A stretch of 56,549 nt of DNA from Xylanibacter ruminicola (GTDB taxonomy: Bacteria > Bacteroidota > Bacteroidia > Bacteroidales > Bacteroidaceae), in contig NZ_FRBD01000024.1 in assembly GCF_900142525.1 (NCBI RefSeq), forward strand, positions 1-56,549, written 5' to 3'. The position numbers and the translations under genes were made by a program. Shown in pieces: positions 50,249 to 56,549 of this stretch (positions are counted from its first letter, which is position 1; each line of letters opens with the position of its first letter). Below the pieces are notes generated by a model, which saw only the letters and a program-made list of their open reading frames with translations, ran no database searches and had not been told where the DNA came from.

Positions 50249-52271
50249 CCTGCTGACCGCCCTCTCGCTGCCATCGTTCGCATGCGCCTGGGGCGAGCCC
50301 GAAAACCCCTACTTGTTCAGCATGTACGTGCAGAACGACTTCAAGACCCGTGTAGAACGCATCTGCAACGACAACTGGAAAGCCTACCTCGGCTCTACCG
50401 AGGCCTACTTCTGGTTCGATGCCGACGACGCCATCAAGGCCGCCCGCCGCAAGGGCGACGCCCTCATGGTGAGCTACGTGCAGAACCTCAAGAAGTACCT
50501 CGACTGCGTAGCCGTAGAGCAGAACAAGCAGCACGAGTGGAACTACCCCACCAAGAAAGAGATTGCCACCCAGCAGCGCAACCTGCAGGCCGTGCGCACC
50601 TACGCCCTGGGCAAGACCAAGACCAGACTGCGCTCGCAGCACGCCCTGCTCTATATGCGATGCAACATGATGCTGGGCCGCCACCAGGACAACATCAGCT
50701 TCTGGCAGCAGACCGCCAGCCAGTACATCGAGACCGTCTATAAGGACATGATGAAGAACATCTACGCCGGCGCCCTCTACAAGACGGGCCGCGAGGCCGA
50801 GGCCGGCCGCATGTTTGCCGAGATGGACGACTACGAGAGCCTCATGACCATCTACTACAACAAGCGCTCCTTCCAGGCCATCAGCGACCACTACCGCCAC
50901 GCCCCCAACTCCAAGGTGCTGCCCTTCCTGCTACAAGACTTTGTGAACAACGCCCAGGAGGCCGAGGACGCCAAGACCGAAGGCGCCTACGGCGGCAAGC
51001 TCTTCATCCGCGACATCAACCAGCAGGAGTCGCGCCTGATGCAGCAGTTCTGCGACCAGGTGGTACGCGAGGGCAAGACTGCCACGCCCCTCATGTGGAA
51101 GTGCGCCAAGGCATGGCTCGAATACCTGGCCGGCAAGAAGCAGGATGCCTTGAAGGACATCGAGGCCGCCATGAAGCTCGAGGGCACCGACCGCATGAAG
51201 GACAACGCCCGCGTGCTCCGCTTCTACATCACCGCCGCCACCGCCAAGCCCGGCGACAAGTTCGACAACTACCTGGCTGGCGAAATCACCTGGCTCAAAG
51301 GCCAGGCCGACCCCTTCTTCGCCCGCGCACTGCAGCGCACCGTCAACCAGGCCCTTGTGCCCCACTACCATGACCGCCCCAACCAGCTGCTGGCCCTGCT
51401 CAGCATCACCGGCAACAACAGCTTCGACGCCCGCCAAGACACCATGCGCGTCGACCGCCTCGAGCAGTTCTACAGCTACGCCCGCACCCCGGCCTCCAAG
51501 AAGTTCGACAAATACCTGAAGAGCCAGCTCAGCCTGAACGACACGGTCATGGCCGAGCTCATCGGCACCAAGCACATGCGCATGGGCCAGTGGGCCAAGG
51601 CCGTTGAGTGGCTCAACGCCATACCCGCCAGCTTCTACAACCACCACCGCAACTGCGAGTACCGCTACTACTCACTCCAGCGCAGCTACACCGTCGAGCC
51701 CTGGCTCAGGCGACAGTGGCTCAACAGCGCCCGCGCCTACGAGGGCAGCCAGGCATGGACCGCCAACCTCAAGCTGCGCTTCAGCCAGGAGATGCTGGCC
51801 ATGGAGCAGCAGCTCAGCGTGCTCGACGGACTGGCCCGGCAGCAGCGCTGCTACGACCTGGCCGTGCGCTACGCCCAAGCCAGCCGCAAGGGCGACTGCT
51901 GGTGGCTGACACACGACAGCAAGAGCTGCTGCGACTCGGTGGGGGCCAACGAGCTCGACTTCGGCGCCAAGGCCGCCGCGCTGCTGCAGCAGGCAGCCGC
52001 CGCCACCGATGCCGCCCTCAAGACAAAGGCCCTCTTCGCCATGGGCTACCAGGAGCTCTACAACGCCACCCCCGGCGCCCGCCTGTGGAAGAGCAACGAG
52101 TGGAGCGACCAGGCCGCCGACTACGTCACCCGCTACAACCGCCAGTCGGCCCAGTTCCAGGCCTTCCAGTCGCTGTTCCAGCTTGTGGGCGACACGGGCC
52201 GCGAGCCGGCCTACGTGGCCAGATGCGACGAATATGCGCAGTTCAAGAAGTACTACCGCAGGAATAAATAA
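50226..52271 (+). CDS. Large exported helical (TPR-like) protein of unknown function
   Basis: This 681-residue protein has a signal peptide (MKKFIVISLLTALSLPSFAC) and a mature part made almost entirely of amphipathic helices (for example NMMLGRHQDNISFWQQTASQ, AKAWLEYLAGKKQDALKDIE, FAMGYQELYNATP), suggestive of TPR or SEL1-like repeats. The start at 50226 is chosen for the signal peptide; an earlier in-frame ATG lacks one. The gene is very GC-rich compared with the rest of the window. It overlaps the lipoprotein gene upstream, so the two products probably act together in the periplasm. Confidence 0.75.
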   Translation: MKKFIVISLLTALSLPSFACAWGEPENPYLFSMYVQNDFKTRVERICNDNWKAYLGSTEAYFWFDADDAIKAARRKGDALMVSYVQNLKKYLDCVAVEQNKQHEWNYPTKKEIATQQRNLQAVRTYALGKTKTRLRSQHALLYMRCNMMLGRHQDNISFWQQTASQYIETVYKDMMKNIYAGALYKTGREAEAGRMFAEMDDYESLMTIYYNKRSFQAISDHYRHAPNSKVLPFLLQDFVNNAQEAEDAKTEGAYGGKLFIRDINQQESRLMQQFCDQVVREGKTATPLMWKCAKAWLEYLAGKKQDALKDIEAAMKLEGTDRMKDNARVLRFYITAATAKPGDKFDNYLAGEITWLKGQADPFFARALQRTVNQALVPHYHDRPNQLLALLSITGNNSFDARQDTMRVDRLEQFYSYARTPASKKFDKYLKSQLSLNDTVMAELIGTKHMRMGQWAKAVEWLNAIPASFYNHHRNCEYRYYSLQRSYTVEPWLRRQWLNSARAYEGSQAWTANLKLRFSQEMLAMEQQLSVLDGLARQQRCYDLAVRYAQASRKGDCWWLTHDSKSCCDSVGANELDFGAKAAALLQQAAAATDAALKTKALFAMGYQELYNATPGARLWKSNEWSDQAADYVTRYNRQSAQFQAFQSLFQLVGDTGREPAYVARCDEYAQFKKYYRRNK

Positions 52272-52314
52272 TAAAAATTTCCCCAAAACCTGCACGTATT
52301 TCAAAAATTAGCAG

Positions 52315-52322
52315 TACCTTTG
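52315..52322 (+). promoter_or_regulatory. -7 box of the tRNA-Pro gene
   Basis: TACCTTTG lies 34 bp before the tRNA. The -33 region is not clearly TTTG. Confidence 0.55.
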
Positions 52323-52356
52323 CCGGCGAATTTAAGAAAGCCTCTAATAAAAGGCT

Positions 52357-52429
52357 CGGGATGTAGCGCAGTTGGTAGCGCACTACGTTCGGGACGTAGG
52401 GGTCGGGCGTTCGAGTCGCCTCATCCCGA
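52357..52429 (+). tRNA. tRNA-Pro (anticodon CGG)
   Basis: This is a 73-nt cloverleaf. The acceptor stem CGGGATG pairs with CATCCCG, the discriminator is A, the D arm is GCGCAGTTGGTAGCGC, the anticodon stem CTACG/CGTAG holds the loop TTCGGGA with anticodon CGG, and the T arm contains GTTCGAGT. CCA is not encoded. The 3' half is the target site of the mobile element that follows: the integrase reading frame runs antisense into it. Confidence 0.96.
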
Positions 52430-53966
52430 CCCAAGGCGACAAAGGAGTTTTTTCCTTTGCCGCTTTTTCTTTGTCGATAATGTAACCAGTTGATATTGTG
52501 CGGAATATACGGAACACCTCGTTCTCGTTTTCTGTTCGATAACTGCCCAAATGCTTGTCGTACAAAATACCGTCAGGATATACAAGATTTTGTAGTTTCT
52601 GACGTGTACGGAAGTCACCCTCTTGCCACAAAGTGCCTAATTTACAAGACATTGCGATTACGTCAGCAATATATTTCTTCTCGTTCGATAGGTCACGCTC
52701 CGCTTCTTGGAGTGCCTTGTGTATCTGCGTCAGCTGGTCGTTCAAGTGGGCTGATGTGGCGTTGTAGATGTCTTTGTCTATCTCGCCCAAACCGCAACGA
52801 ATTTTAAGTTCCACTTGCTTACGTTCGATTTCGCTCTTGTTCTTCAAAAGGAGTGTTCTTGTGTCACTTCGCTCTTGGTTGTATTCCCTAAACACCTTGT
52901 GTAATACTTTGGTTAAGATTGGAACAAGCGGTTTGGGGATGCTGTACGTGTTCAGCAAGGCGCAATACTGCTGGTGTAGTCTCTCGGTGCTGTGATTGCT
53001 CTTGCAACCCTTCTTGTTACACTTGTAGTAGTCCTTGCCTCTGCTCTTGACTGTGTAGCCTGTCAAGTAGCCTCCACAATCAGAACAGCGAACGTGTCGT
53101 TTCAGTGGGAATGGCTCGGTTTCCTCTTGGTGCTCGTAGCCTGCGTGTGTGATACCTTGTATCTTGTTGAAGGTAGCCTCATCGATTAGCTTCTCTTGCT
53201 TACCTTCGACAATTTCATCCCCTAACAGATTGTGTGTAATCTTACCGCAATAGAACGGATTGTGTAGTATCTTGTTGAGGTGCTTGCGGTCAATCCGCAA
53301 GCCCTCCAATGCCAAACGCTCGACAATCTCAATGTCGCCCATACCCTCGTTTGCTTTCCACAAAAAAGCTTTCTTCAAGATGCGCCCATCGTCATTGACG
53401 GTCAATATATGAGTCTTGCCAACCTTCTTATGGTCGTAGCCTAATGGTGCTTTGCTGTACCACTCGCCACGTTTCAAGCAAGCAGTCATACCAGTGACTG
53501 CTTTGTCACGTCTGAGGCTGTTCTCAAACTGATTGAACAGAAACAATATGTTCTCCATAAATTCGCCAGCGATGCTGTCAGTGTCTATTGGTTGGGTGGC
53601 ACTGATAACATATACCCCCTTGGATTTGAGATAGGCTTTGGTCATTATCGCCTCGTTTCCTGCTCGACTGAAACGGTCAAATGAGTAAACGAGAATGATG
53701 TTGATGTCTCTGTCTGCTGCCACCTCTGCTATCATCTTGCGGTATAACTGCCCCTCAGTCTTTGCACTCTCGTGCGTACCTCCGTACTGCTTTTTGATGG
53801 TGATGCCGTGTTTGGCTGCGTACTCTCTGCAAATGCGTTCTTGTGTTTCAAGGCTGCAATTATTCTCTTCTTGTCGCTCCGTTGATACCCTCGTCCATAG
53901 GGCTGCGACCTTATTCTCCAACTCGGAGAACTTCGTAACTTTCGTCTGTTTAATTTTCTTCGCCAT
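52383..53966 (-). CDS. Large serine recombinase (site-specific integrase)
   Basis: This protein is about 527 residues from the ATG at 53966. The N-terminal resolvase domain (about 25-170) has LWTRVSTERQEENN with the catalytic Ser, and YSFDRFSRAGNEAIM. It is followed by the recombinase domain (GEWYSKAPLGYDH, ILHNPFYCGKI), a zinc ribbon (RCSDCGGYLTGY, YKCNKKGC) and a coiled coil. This is the layout of phage and ICE integrases. The last residues (MRRLERPTPTSRT) are antisense to tRNA-Pro, so the gene has no stop of its own inside the element. In the excised circle its C-terminus would depend on the attP sequence. It overlaps a 51-codon ORF at its 5' end. Confidence 0.93.
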   Translation of the reverse strand: MAKKIKQTKVTKFSELENKVAALWTRVSTERQEENNCSLETQERICREYAAKHGITIKKQYGGTHESAKTEGQLYRKMIAEVAADRDINIILVYSFDRFSRAGNEAIMTKAYLKSKGVYVISATQPIDTDSIAGEFMENILFLFNQFENSLRRDKAVTGMTACLKRGEWYSKAPLGYDHKKVGKTHILTVNDDGRILKKAFLWKANEGMGDIEIVERLALEGLRIDRKHLNKILHNPFYCGKITHNLLGDEIVEGKQEKLIDEATFNKIQGITHAGYEHQEETEPFPLKRHVRCSDCGGYLTGYTVKSRGKDYYKCNKKGCKSNHSTERLHQQYCALLNTYSIPKPLVPILTKVLHKVFREYNQERSDTRTLLLKNKSEIERKQVELKIRCGLGEIDKDIYNATSAHLNDQLTQIHKALQEAERDLSNEKKYIADVIAMSCKLGTLWQEGDFRTRQKLQNLVYPDGILYDKHLGSYRTENENEVFRIFRTISTGYIIDKEKAAKEKTPLSPWVGMRRLERPTPTSRT

Positions 53967-54105
53967 AACTACCAATATTAAAATTGTATATTATCTTTCC
54001 TAATCGATAGAGGTATTCTAAAACTTCTTTTTGCTTTGCTTCTTCTGTTATTCCTAATTGTTGCAATTCTTCTGCATATTCATTAATTTCTAAATTCGTA
54101 AACAT
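53950..54105 (-). CDS. Small 51-residue protein upstream of the integrase
   Basis: This short ORF (MFTNLEINEYAEELQQLGIT...YGEEN) begins with ATG and is acidic and helical, without a recognised domain. Its last 17 bp overlap the integrase start, so translation of the integrase is probably coupled to it. It could be a recombination directionality factor, a leader peptide or a small regulator; position alone cannot distinguish these. Confidence 0.6.
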   Translation of the reverse strand: MFTNLEINEYAEELQQLGITEEAKQKEVLEYLYRLGKIIYNFNIGSYGEEN

Positions 54106-54125
54106 TTATTACTAATTGTTTCAAT

Positions 54126-54182
54126 GTGTCAAAGGACACTTATTTTCACCCTACACTTAGGGTCTGGAGGGCTTCCACCTCC
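54126..54182 (-). promoter_or_regulatory. Structured 5' leader of the integrase transcript: three hairpins
   Basis: Three perfect 5-bp stems lie in series (plus-strand coordinates): GGAGG/CCTCC at 54166-54182, CCCTA/TAGGG at 54149-54162 and GTGTC/GACAC at 54126-54139. On the opposite strand the first is followed by TCTTTTTT (54183-54190) and could act as a rightward terminator. On the minus-strand transcript the three form a compact leader before the 51-codon ORF. Confidence 0.55.
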
Positions 54183-54219
54183 TCTTTTTTGGGCGATTTG
54201 CAAATCTGTTCGAACAATG

Positions 54220-54251
54220 CAAAGATATAGAAAATAATTCATAAATCCAAA
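54220..54251 (-). promoter_or_regulatory. Promoter of the integrase transcript
   Basis: The minus-strand TATCTTTG (plus CAAAGATA 54220-54227) and TTTG (plus CAAA 54248-54251) have a 20-bp spacer. Start near 54213 gives a leader of about 108 nt. Confidence 0.65.
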
Positions 54252-54267
54252 TTTTTGTGAATAAATA

Positions 54268-54888
54268 TTAAATTAAAGTTTGACACTTACGAATCGTGTT
54301 GACGCTCGTACCTGTGATTTTGGCAATGTTACGGAGGCTGATACCCTTACGCAATAGCCGTATTTCCTCGGCATATTGCTCACGCATTGCCCCGTCTGAC
54401 TTCTTGTAGCCCTCCTTACGTCCGACCTTGCCGCCATTGGCTCGGAAGTTCTTGTAACCGCTCTCGACACGCTCACGGATGGTCTTGCGCTCCATCCTTG
54501 CGACCTCTGCAAGTATGGTGATGAGGAACTGAGACATTGGGTTCACCTCTCCGCTCTCGGTCAGTGTCTCGATACCGTAGTTCTGTATGTAGAGGCTAAT
54601 GCCTAACTTGTTGAACTGCTCAATGACTTCGAGCACTTGCAACGTGTCACGTCCAAGGCGTGAGAGTTCAGTCACTGCCACCTTATTGATATTGTGGGCT
54701 TGAACGTACTCTACCATACGGCTCAGCTCCTTACGCTCAGTGTTTTTCTTGGCTCCGCTCACCTTCTCACAGAAGACAGCCTCAACGCTCCAGCTGTTAC
54801 GCTGAGCGAGGGTGTTAAGTTCATTTACTTGACGCTCGTAGTCTTGAACGTTAGTGCTAACTCTGGCGAAGATACAAATTCTTTTCAT
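54268..54888 (-). CDS. Pin/resolvase-type small serine recombinase
   Basis: This 206-residue protein has an N-terminal resolvase domain with the catalytic Ser in CIFARVSTNVQDYERQ, then VAVTELSRLGRDTLQVLE and ARMERKTIRERVESG. A C-terminal helix-turn-helix follows (LLRKGISLRNIAKITGTSVN). This is the DNA-invertase/resolvase class that acts on short inverted or direct sites. No invertible segment was identified in the window. It belongs to the integrated element. Confidence 0.92.
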   Translation of the reverse strand: MKRICIFARVSTNVQDYERQVNELNTLAQRNSWSVEAVFCEKVSGAKKNTERKELSRMVEYVQAHNINKVAVTELSRLGRDTLQVLEVIEQFNKLGISLYIQNYGIETLTESGEVNPMSQFLITILAEVARMERKTIRERVESGYKNFRANGGKVGRKEGYKKSDGAMREQYAEEIRLLRKGISLRNIAKITGTSVNTIRKCQTLI

Positions 54889-54987
54889 ATTTGATATATG
54901 CGTTAATTATTTCTTTTTCAAAGGTACAAAAAAGTTAATATATAGCCAAATAATAATTAACTTATTTTCCTAATAAACCTAAAATAA

Positions 54988-55019
54988 TTTGCATTATACA
55001 ACAATAATCACTAAATTTG
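54988..55019 (+). promoter_or_regulatory. Promoter of the XRE gene
   Basis: TTTG at 54988-54991, a 20-bp spacer and TAAATTTG at 55012-55019. It overlaps an in-frame TTG at 55017, so the ATG at 55035 is the start. The surrounding gap 54889-55034 shows nothing else. Confidence 0.7.
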
Positions 55020-55034
55020 CAGAAAATTCATGGT

Positions 55035-55325
55035 ATGAGTAAGATACTGGCTGACAATGTAAAGCGAATCTGCAAGGAGCAAAACAAGCAGATGAAAGAC
55101 CTTGCTGCGGATATGGGGATAGACCCAGCATCTCTTACGAGGGCGTTGAATGGTAATGCTCGCCTCGATACGATTCAGAAGATTGCGACCGCCTTAGGTG
55201 TGTCGATGAAAAGCTTATTCGAGCCGCTGGATGATGTCGAGGGTTTCATCCGCATAGGTGATAAAATATATCAGTTCAATAGTAGATTTGAGTTGGAAAA
55301 ACTATTACAAAAGAACAAGTATTAA
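55035..55325 (+). CDS. XRE-family helix-turn-helix regulator
   Basis: This 96-residue protein has one HTH_3 domain (about residues 6-62: MKDLAADMGIDPASLTRALN, KIATALGVSMKSLFEP) and a short C-terminal tail containing GFIRIGDKIYQFNS. Small XRE proteins of this kind often repress element genes or act as antitoxins. The membrane protein gene follows after 8 bp, so the pair is probably co-transcribed. Confidence 0.88.
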   Translation: MSKILADNVKRICKEQNKQMKDLAADMGIDPASLTRALNGNARLDTIQKIATALGVSMKSLFEPLDDVEGFIRIGDKIYQFNSRFELEKLLQKNKY

Positions 55326-55333
55326 AACTAACT

Positions 55334-56128
55334 ATGCGTAATTTATTGAAGTTTTTGCCGATGCTTATTGTCACAGTCCTAATAGTCTTATTTTGGATTG
55401 ATGACTTTATAGCGTTCATGATTGCTATCTCCTTGTTTTTCTTATTTATTCCTGCTATTATAGCAGCCATCTATTTTACAATAAAATCTTGGAGGCTTTC
55501 AAACCGATGGCAGAAAGGATTATTTGGGTGGGGAATATTTAATCTATTATTCCTTTTGGCATATTTGGTATTCAGACTTCCAGCCCAAAGATGTAGTGTA
55601 CCTTTGATGGCAGAACATTATGAGAAGAATGCGAAGAACATGGAAGAGTTGATAGAATACATAGACAAGGCATTAGATGATAGTGCAGCAATATGTTTGG
55701 AATTTGAACATGGAAAGGCTTCCATTTTCCATGTTGCCTCAAAAGGAGATTCACTAATGTCATGTCACTGGGATGATGCAGAGATGAAAAAGGACTCTCT
55801 AATGAAAGTTGTCGGACTGACACGTGACGAATATGAGAGCATATACTCTCGACTTAGAAGTATTGATTGTATTGGTTTTGAAATGAATAAGTCACATCTT
55901 AAGAATGAAACCATTATAAATTTTAGGCGTGTAGGAATGGGAATGTATTCTTTCGTCCTCTATAACAGCCCCATGAATCAAGATGAGAAAGATAAATATC
56001 TGAATGATGGGCAGTATATCCCCTATAATGAGATGGTTGTATTTATGTATGGTGGAGGTGCTTTTGGACTACAAACATTTCCTAATGAAGAAAAAGAAAC
56101 ATTTCTCCTTAAGCACAAACCTTGGTAA
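55334..56128 (+). CDS. Uncharacterised membrane protein in the element
   Basis: This 264-residue protein has three predicted membrane spans in the first 85 residues (FLPMLIVTVLIVLFWIDDF, AFMIAISLFFLFIPAIIAAI, GIFNLLFLLAYLVFRL). A soluble C-terminal domain of about 170 residues contains AAICLEFEHGKASIFHVASK and MVVFMYGGGAFGLQTFP. I do not recognise the family. It follows the XRE gene by 8 bp and ends before a strong stem-loop terminator. An accessory (cargo) role is possible. Confidence 0.65.
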   Translation: MRNLLKFLPMLIVTVLIVLFWIDDFIAFMIAISLFFLFIPAIIAAIYFTIKSWRLSNRWQKGLFGWGIFNLLFLLAYLVFRLPAQRCSVPLMAEHYEKNAKNMEELIEYIDKALDDSAAICLEFEHGKASIFHVASKGDSLMSCHWDDAEMKKDSLMKVVGLTRDEYESIYSRLRSIDCIGFEMNKSHLKNETIINFRRVGMGMYSFVLYNSPMNQDEKDKYLNDGQYIPYNEMVVFMYGGGAFGLQTFPNEEKETFLLKHKPW

Positions 56129-56182
56129 CAACATGTTTTTGAATAGACTTTGTCATCATAATTTTTTAAGTTAGAATGATAC

Positions 56183-56235
56183 AAAAAGAATGTATCAATG
56201 TGGTCGATATTATGATTACATTGATACATTTTTAA
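56183..56235. terminator. 13-bp perfect stem, bidirectional terminator
   Basis: AATGTATCAATGT (56189-56201) pairs with ACATTGATACATT (56218-56230), preceded by A and followed by T residues. It ends the membrane protein transcript. The gap 56129-56301 otherwise holds only repeated GTTGAA motifs. Confidence 0.8.
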
Positions 56236-56301
56236 TTTGACATGTACTTCCCTAGAAAAAGTTGAATGGTTTTTAACTTAACCCTGCCATTGGTTGAATG
56301 C

Positions 56302-56549
56302 CTATTGGGTACCTAAATTCTTATCCCTGACAGAAGTTGAACAATTCTCTTTTAACCCTTGTTTTTGTTGAATAAGCTCCACGGAAAGCCGTTCAATCAT
56401 ATTCAGGGTTTGTGGTGCAAAGGTACATGCTCCTTCTTGAATTTCCAAATTTTCTAGATACTTTTCTCTAAAACTGATCCATTTTTTCTGTATTTTACCC
56501 ATACAAGAGGCTGCCTGATGTGGAGTCATGTTGTTCAGCGACATGTGTG
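56302..56549 (-). CDS. C-terminal part of an IS transposase (integrase-core type), cut by the window edge
   Basis: About 82 codons are visible. The frame begins before the right edge with THMSLNNMTPHQAA, the typical C-terminal end of an rve/integrase-core transposase, where RPH-SLN-MTP motifs follow the DDE domain. The DDE residues themselves lie outside. The rest (CMGKIQKKWISFREKYLENL...) resembles tails of Bacteroidales IS transposases. It is probably an insertion sequence within the integrated element. The exact IS family cannot be named from this fragment. Confidence 0.6.
   Translation of the reverse strand, partial: HMSLNNMTPHQAASCMGKIQKKWISFREKYLENLEIQEGACTFAPQTLNMIERLSVELIQQKQGLKENCSTSVRDKNLGTQ

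Larger units (their letters stand above)
52430..56549. mobile_element. Integrated element at the tRNA-Pro 3' end, continuing past the right edge
   Basis: The left boundary is the 3' end of tRNA-Pro. The content seen is a large serine integrase, a small ORF, a Pin-type resolvase, an XRE regulator, a membrane protein and an IS fragment, all more AT-rich than the chromosome to the left. No relaxase, Tra or phage structural gene is in view, so whether it is an ICE, a prophage or an island cannot be decided here. The other attachment site lies outside. Confidence 0.75.

Noticed and set aside
50202..52304. Several long open frames on both strands within the GC-rich exported-protein gene
   Set aside because: All are shadows caused by GC-rich third positions; only the frame with a signal peptide and helical periodicity is credible.
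54166..54190. Rho-independent terminator for a rightward gene
   Set aside because: The stem and T-run look right on the plus strand, but no rightward gene lies upstream; the stem is better explained as part of the integrase leader, though a barrier to read-through cannot be excluded.

Overview
The window looks like chromosome of a Bacteroidota, most likely a gut or rumen Prevotella-type Bacteroidales. The evidence is: Bacteroidota promoters (TTTG, 19-20 bp, TAnnTTTG) in front of many genes; an arginine pathway with an N-succinylornithine carbamoyltransferase-type enzyme; DUF4923 and NigD-like lipoproteins; an ECF sigma factor paired with an anti-sigma factor that also carries an outer-membrane barrel; and GH9 and GH31 enzymes for plant cell wall glucans. 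Family names come from recognising motifs by eye; no database search was possible.

Layout. 1-124: the promoter and leader of what is probably an rRNA operon running off the left edge. 380-14738: a rightward block, DUF4923 lipoprotein and then an arginine/proline supercluster (argR, GNAT, argG, argC, argD-type, proC, LolA-like, XRE-cupin, acyl-CoA synthetase, yraN, proB, proA, TPR-SpoIIE phosphatase, argF'). 14747-20314: six leftward genes for secreted or membrane proteins (beta-barrel, PI-PLC lipoprotein, DUF4421-like, an internally deleted phosphoglycerate mutase made into a lipoprotein, a small membrane protein, an orphan 7TM protein). Opposite them stands a membrane-bound 7TM-AraC regulator at 20595-21776, with helically phased repeats between the two promoters. 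21779-30069: two esterase-type proteins, a threonine aldolase, a GH9 glucanase and a GH31 alpha-xylosidase. 30066-34857 (leftward): NigD-like, acyltransferase, ddl, RluD-type synthase, PASTA protein, rpmH. 35033-40254: efp, GT2, radC, DUF59, lpxH, a small secreted protein and a KdgK-like kinase. 40342-43953: a five-gene envelope-sensing operon (barrel, lipoprotein, ECF sigma, dual-membrane anti-sigma, barrel). 44012-47872 (leftward): folP, cdaA, pta, ackA. 48012-52271: murF and two GC-rich exported-protein genes. 52357-52429: tRNA-Pro(CGG), which is the integration site of a mobile element (large serine integrase, small ORF, Pin-type resolvase, XRE, membrane protein, IS fragment) that continues past the right edge.

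Three things stand out. First, the divergent 7TM-AraC locus may form a regulon with the leftward secreted-protein operon, which includes a phosphoglycerate-mutase-derived lipoprotein lacking its nucleophile domain. Second, imperfect 7-bp tandem arrays sit at many gene junctions, often touching or supplying the start codon, and one array encodes part of a signal peptide. Third, the sigma/dual-membrane anti-sigma operon carries extra barrels and a lipoprotein. The serine integrase that reads through into the tRNA-Pro attachment site is a clear mark of element insertion.
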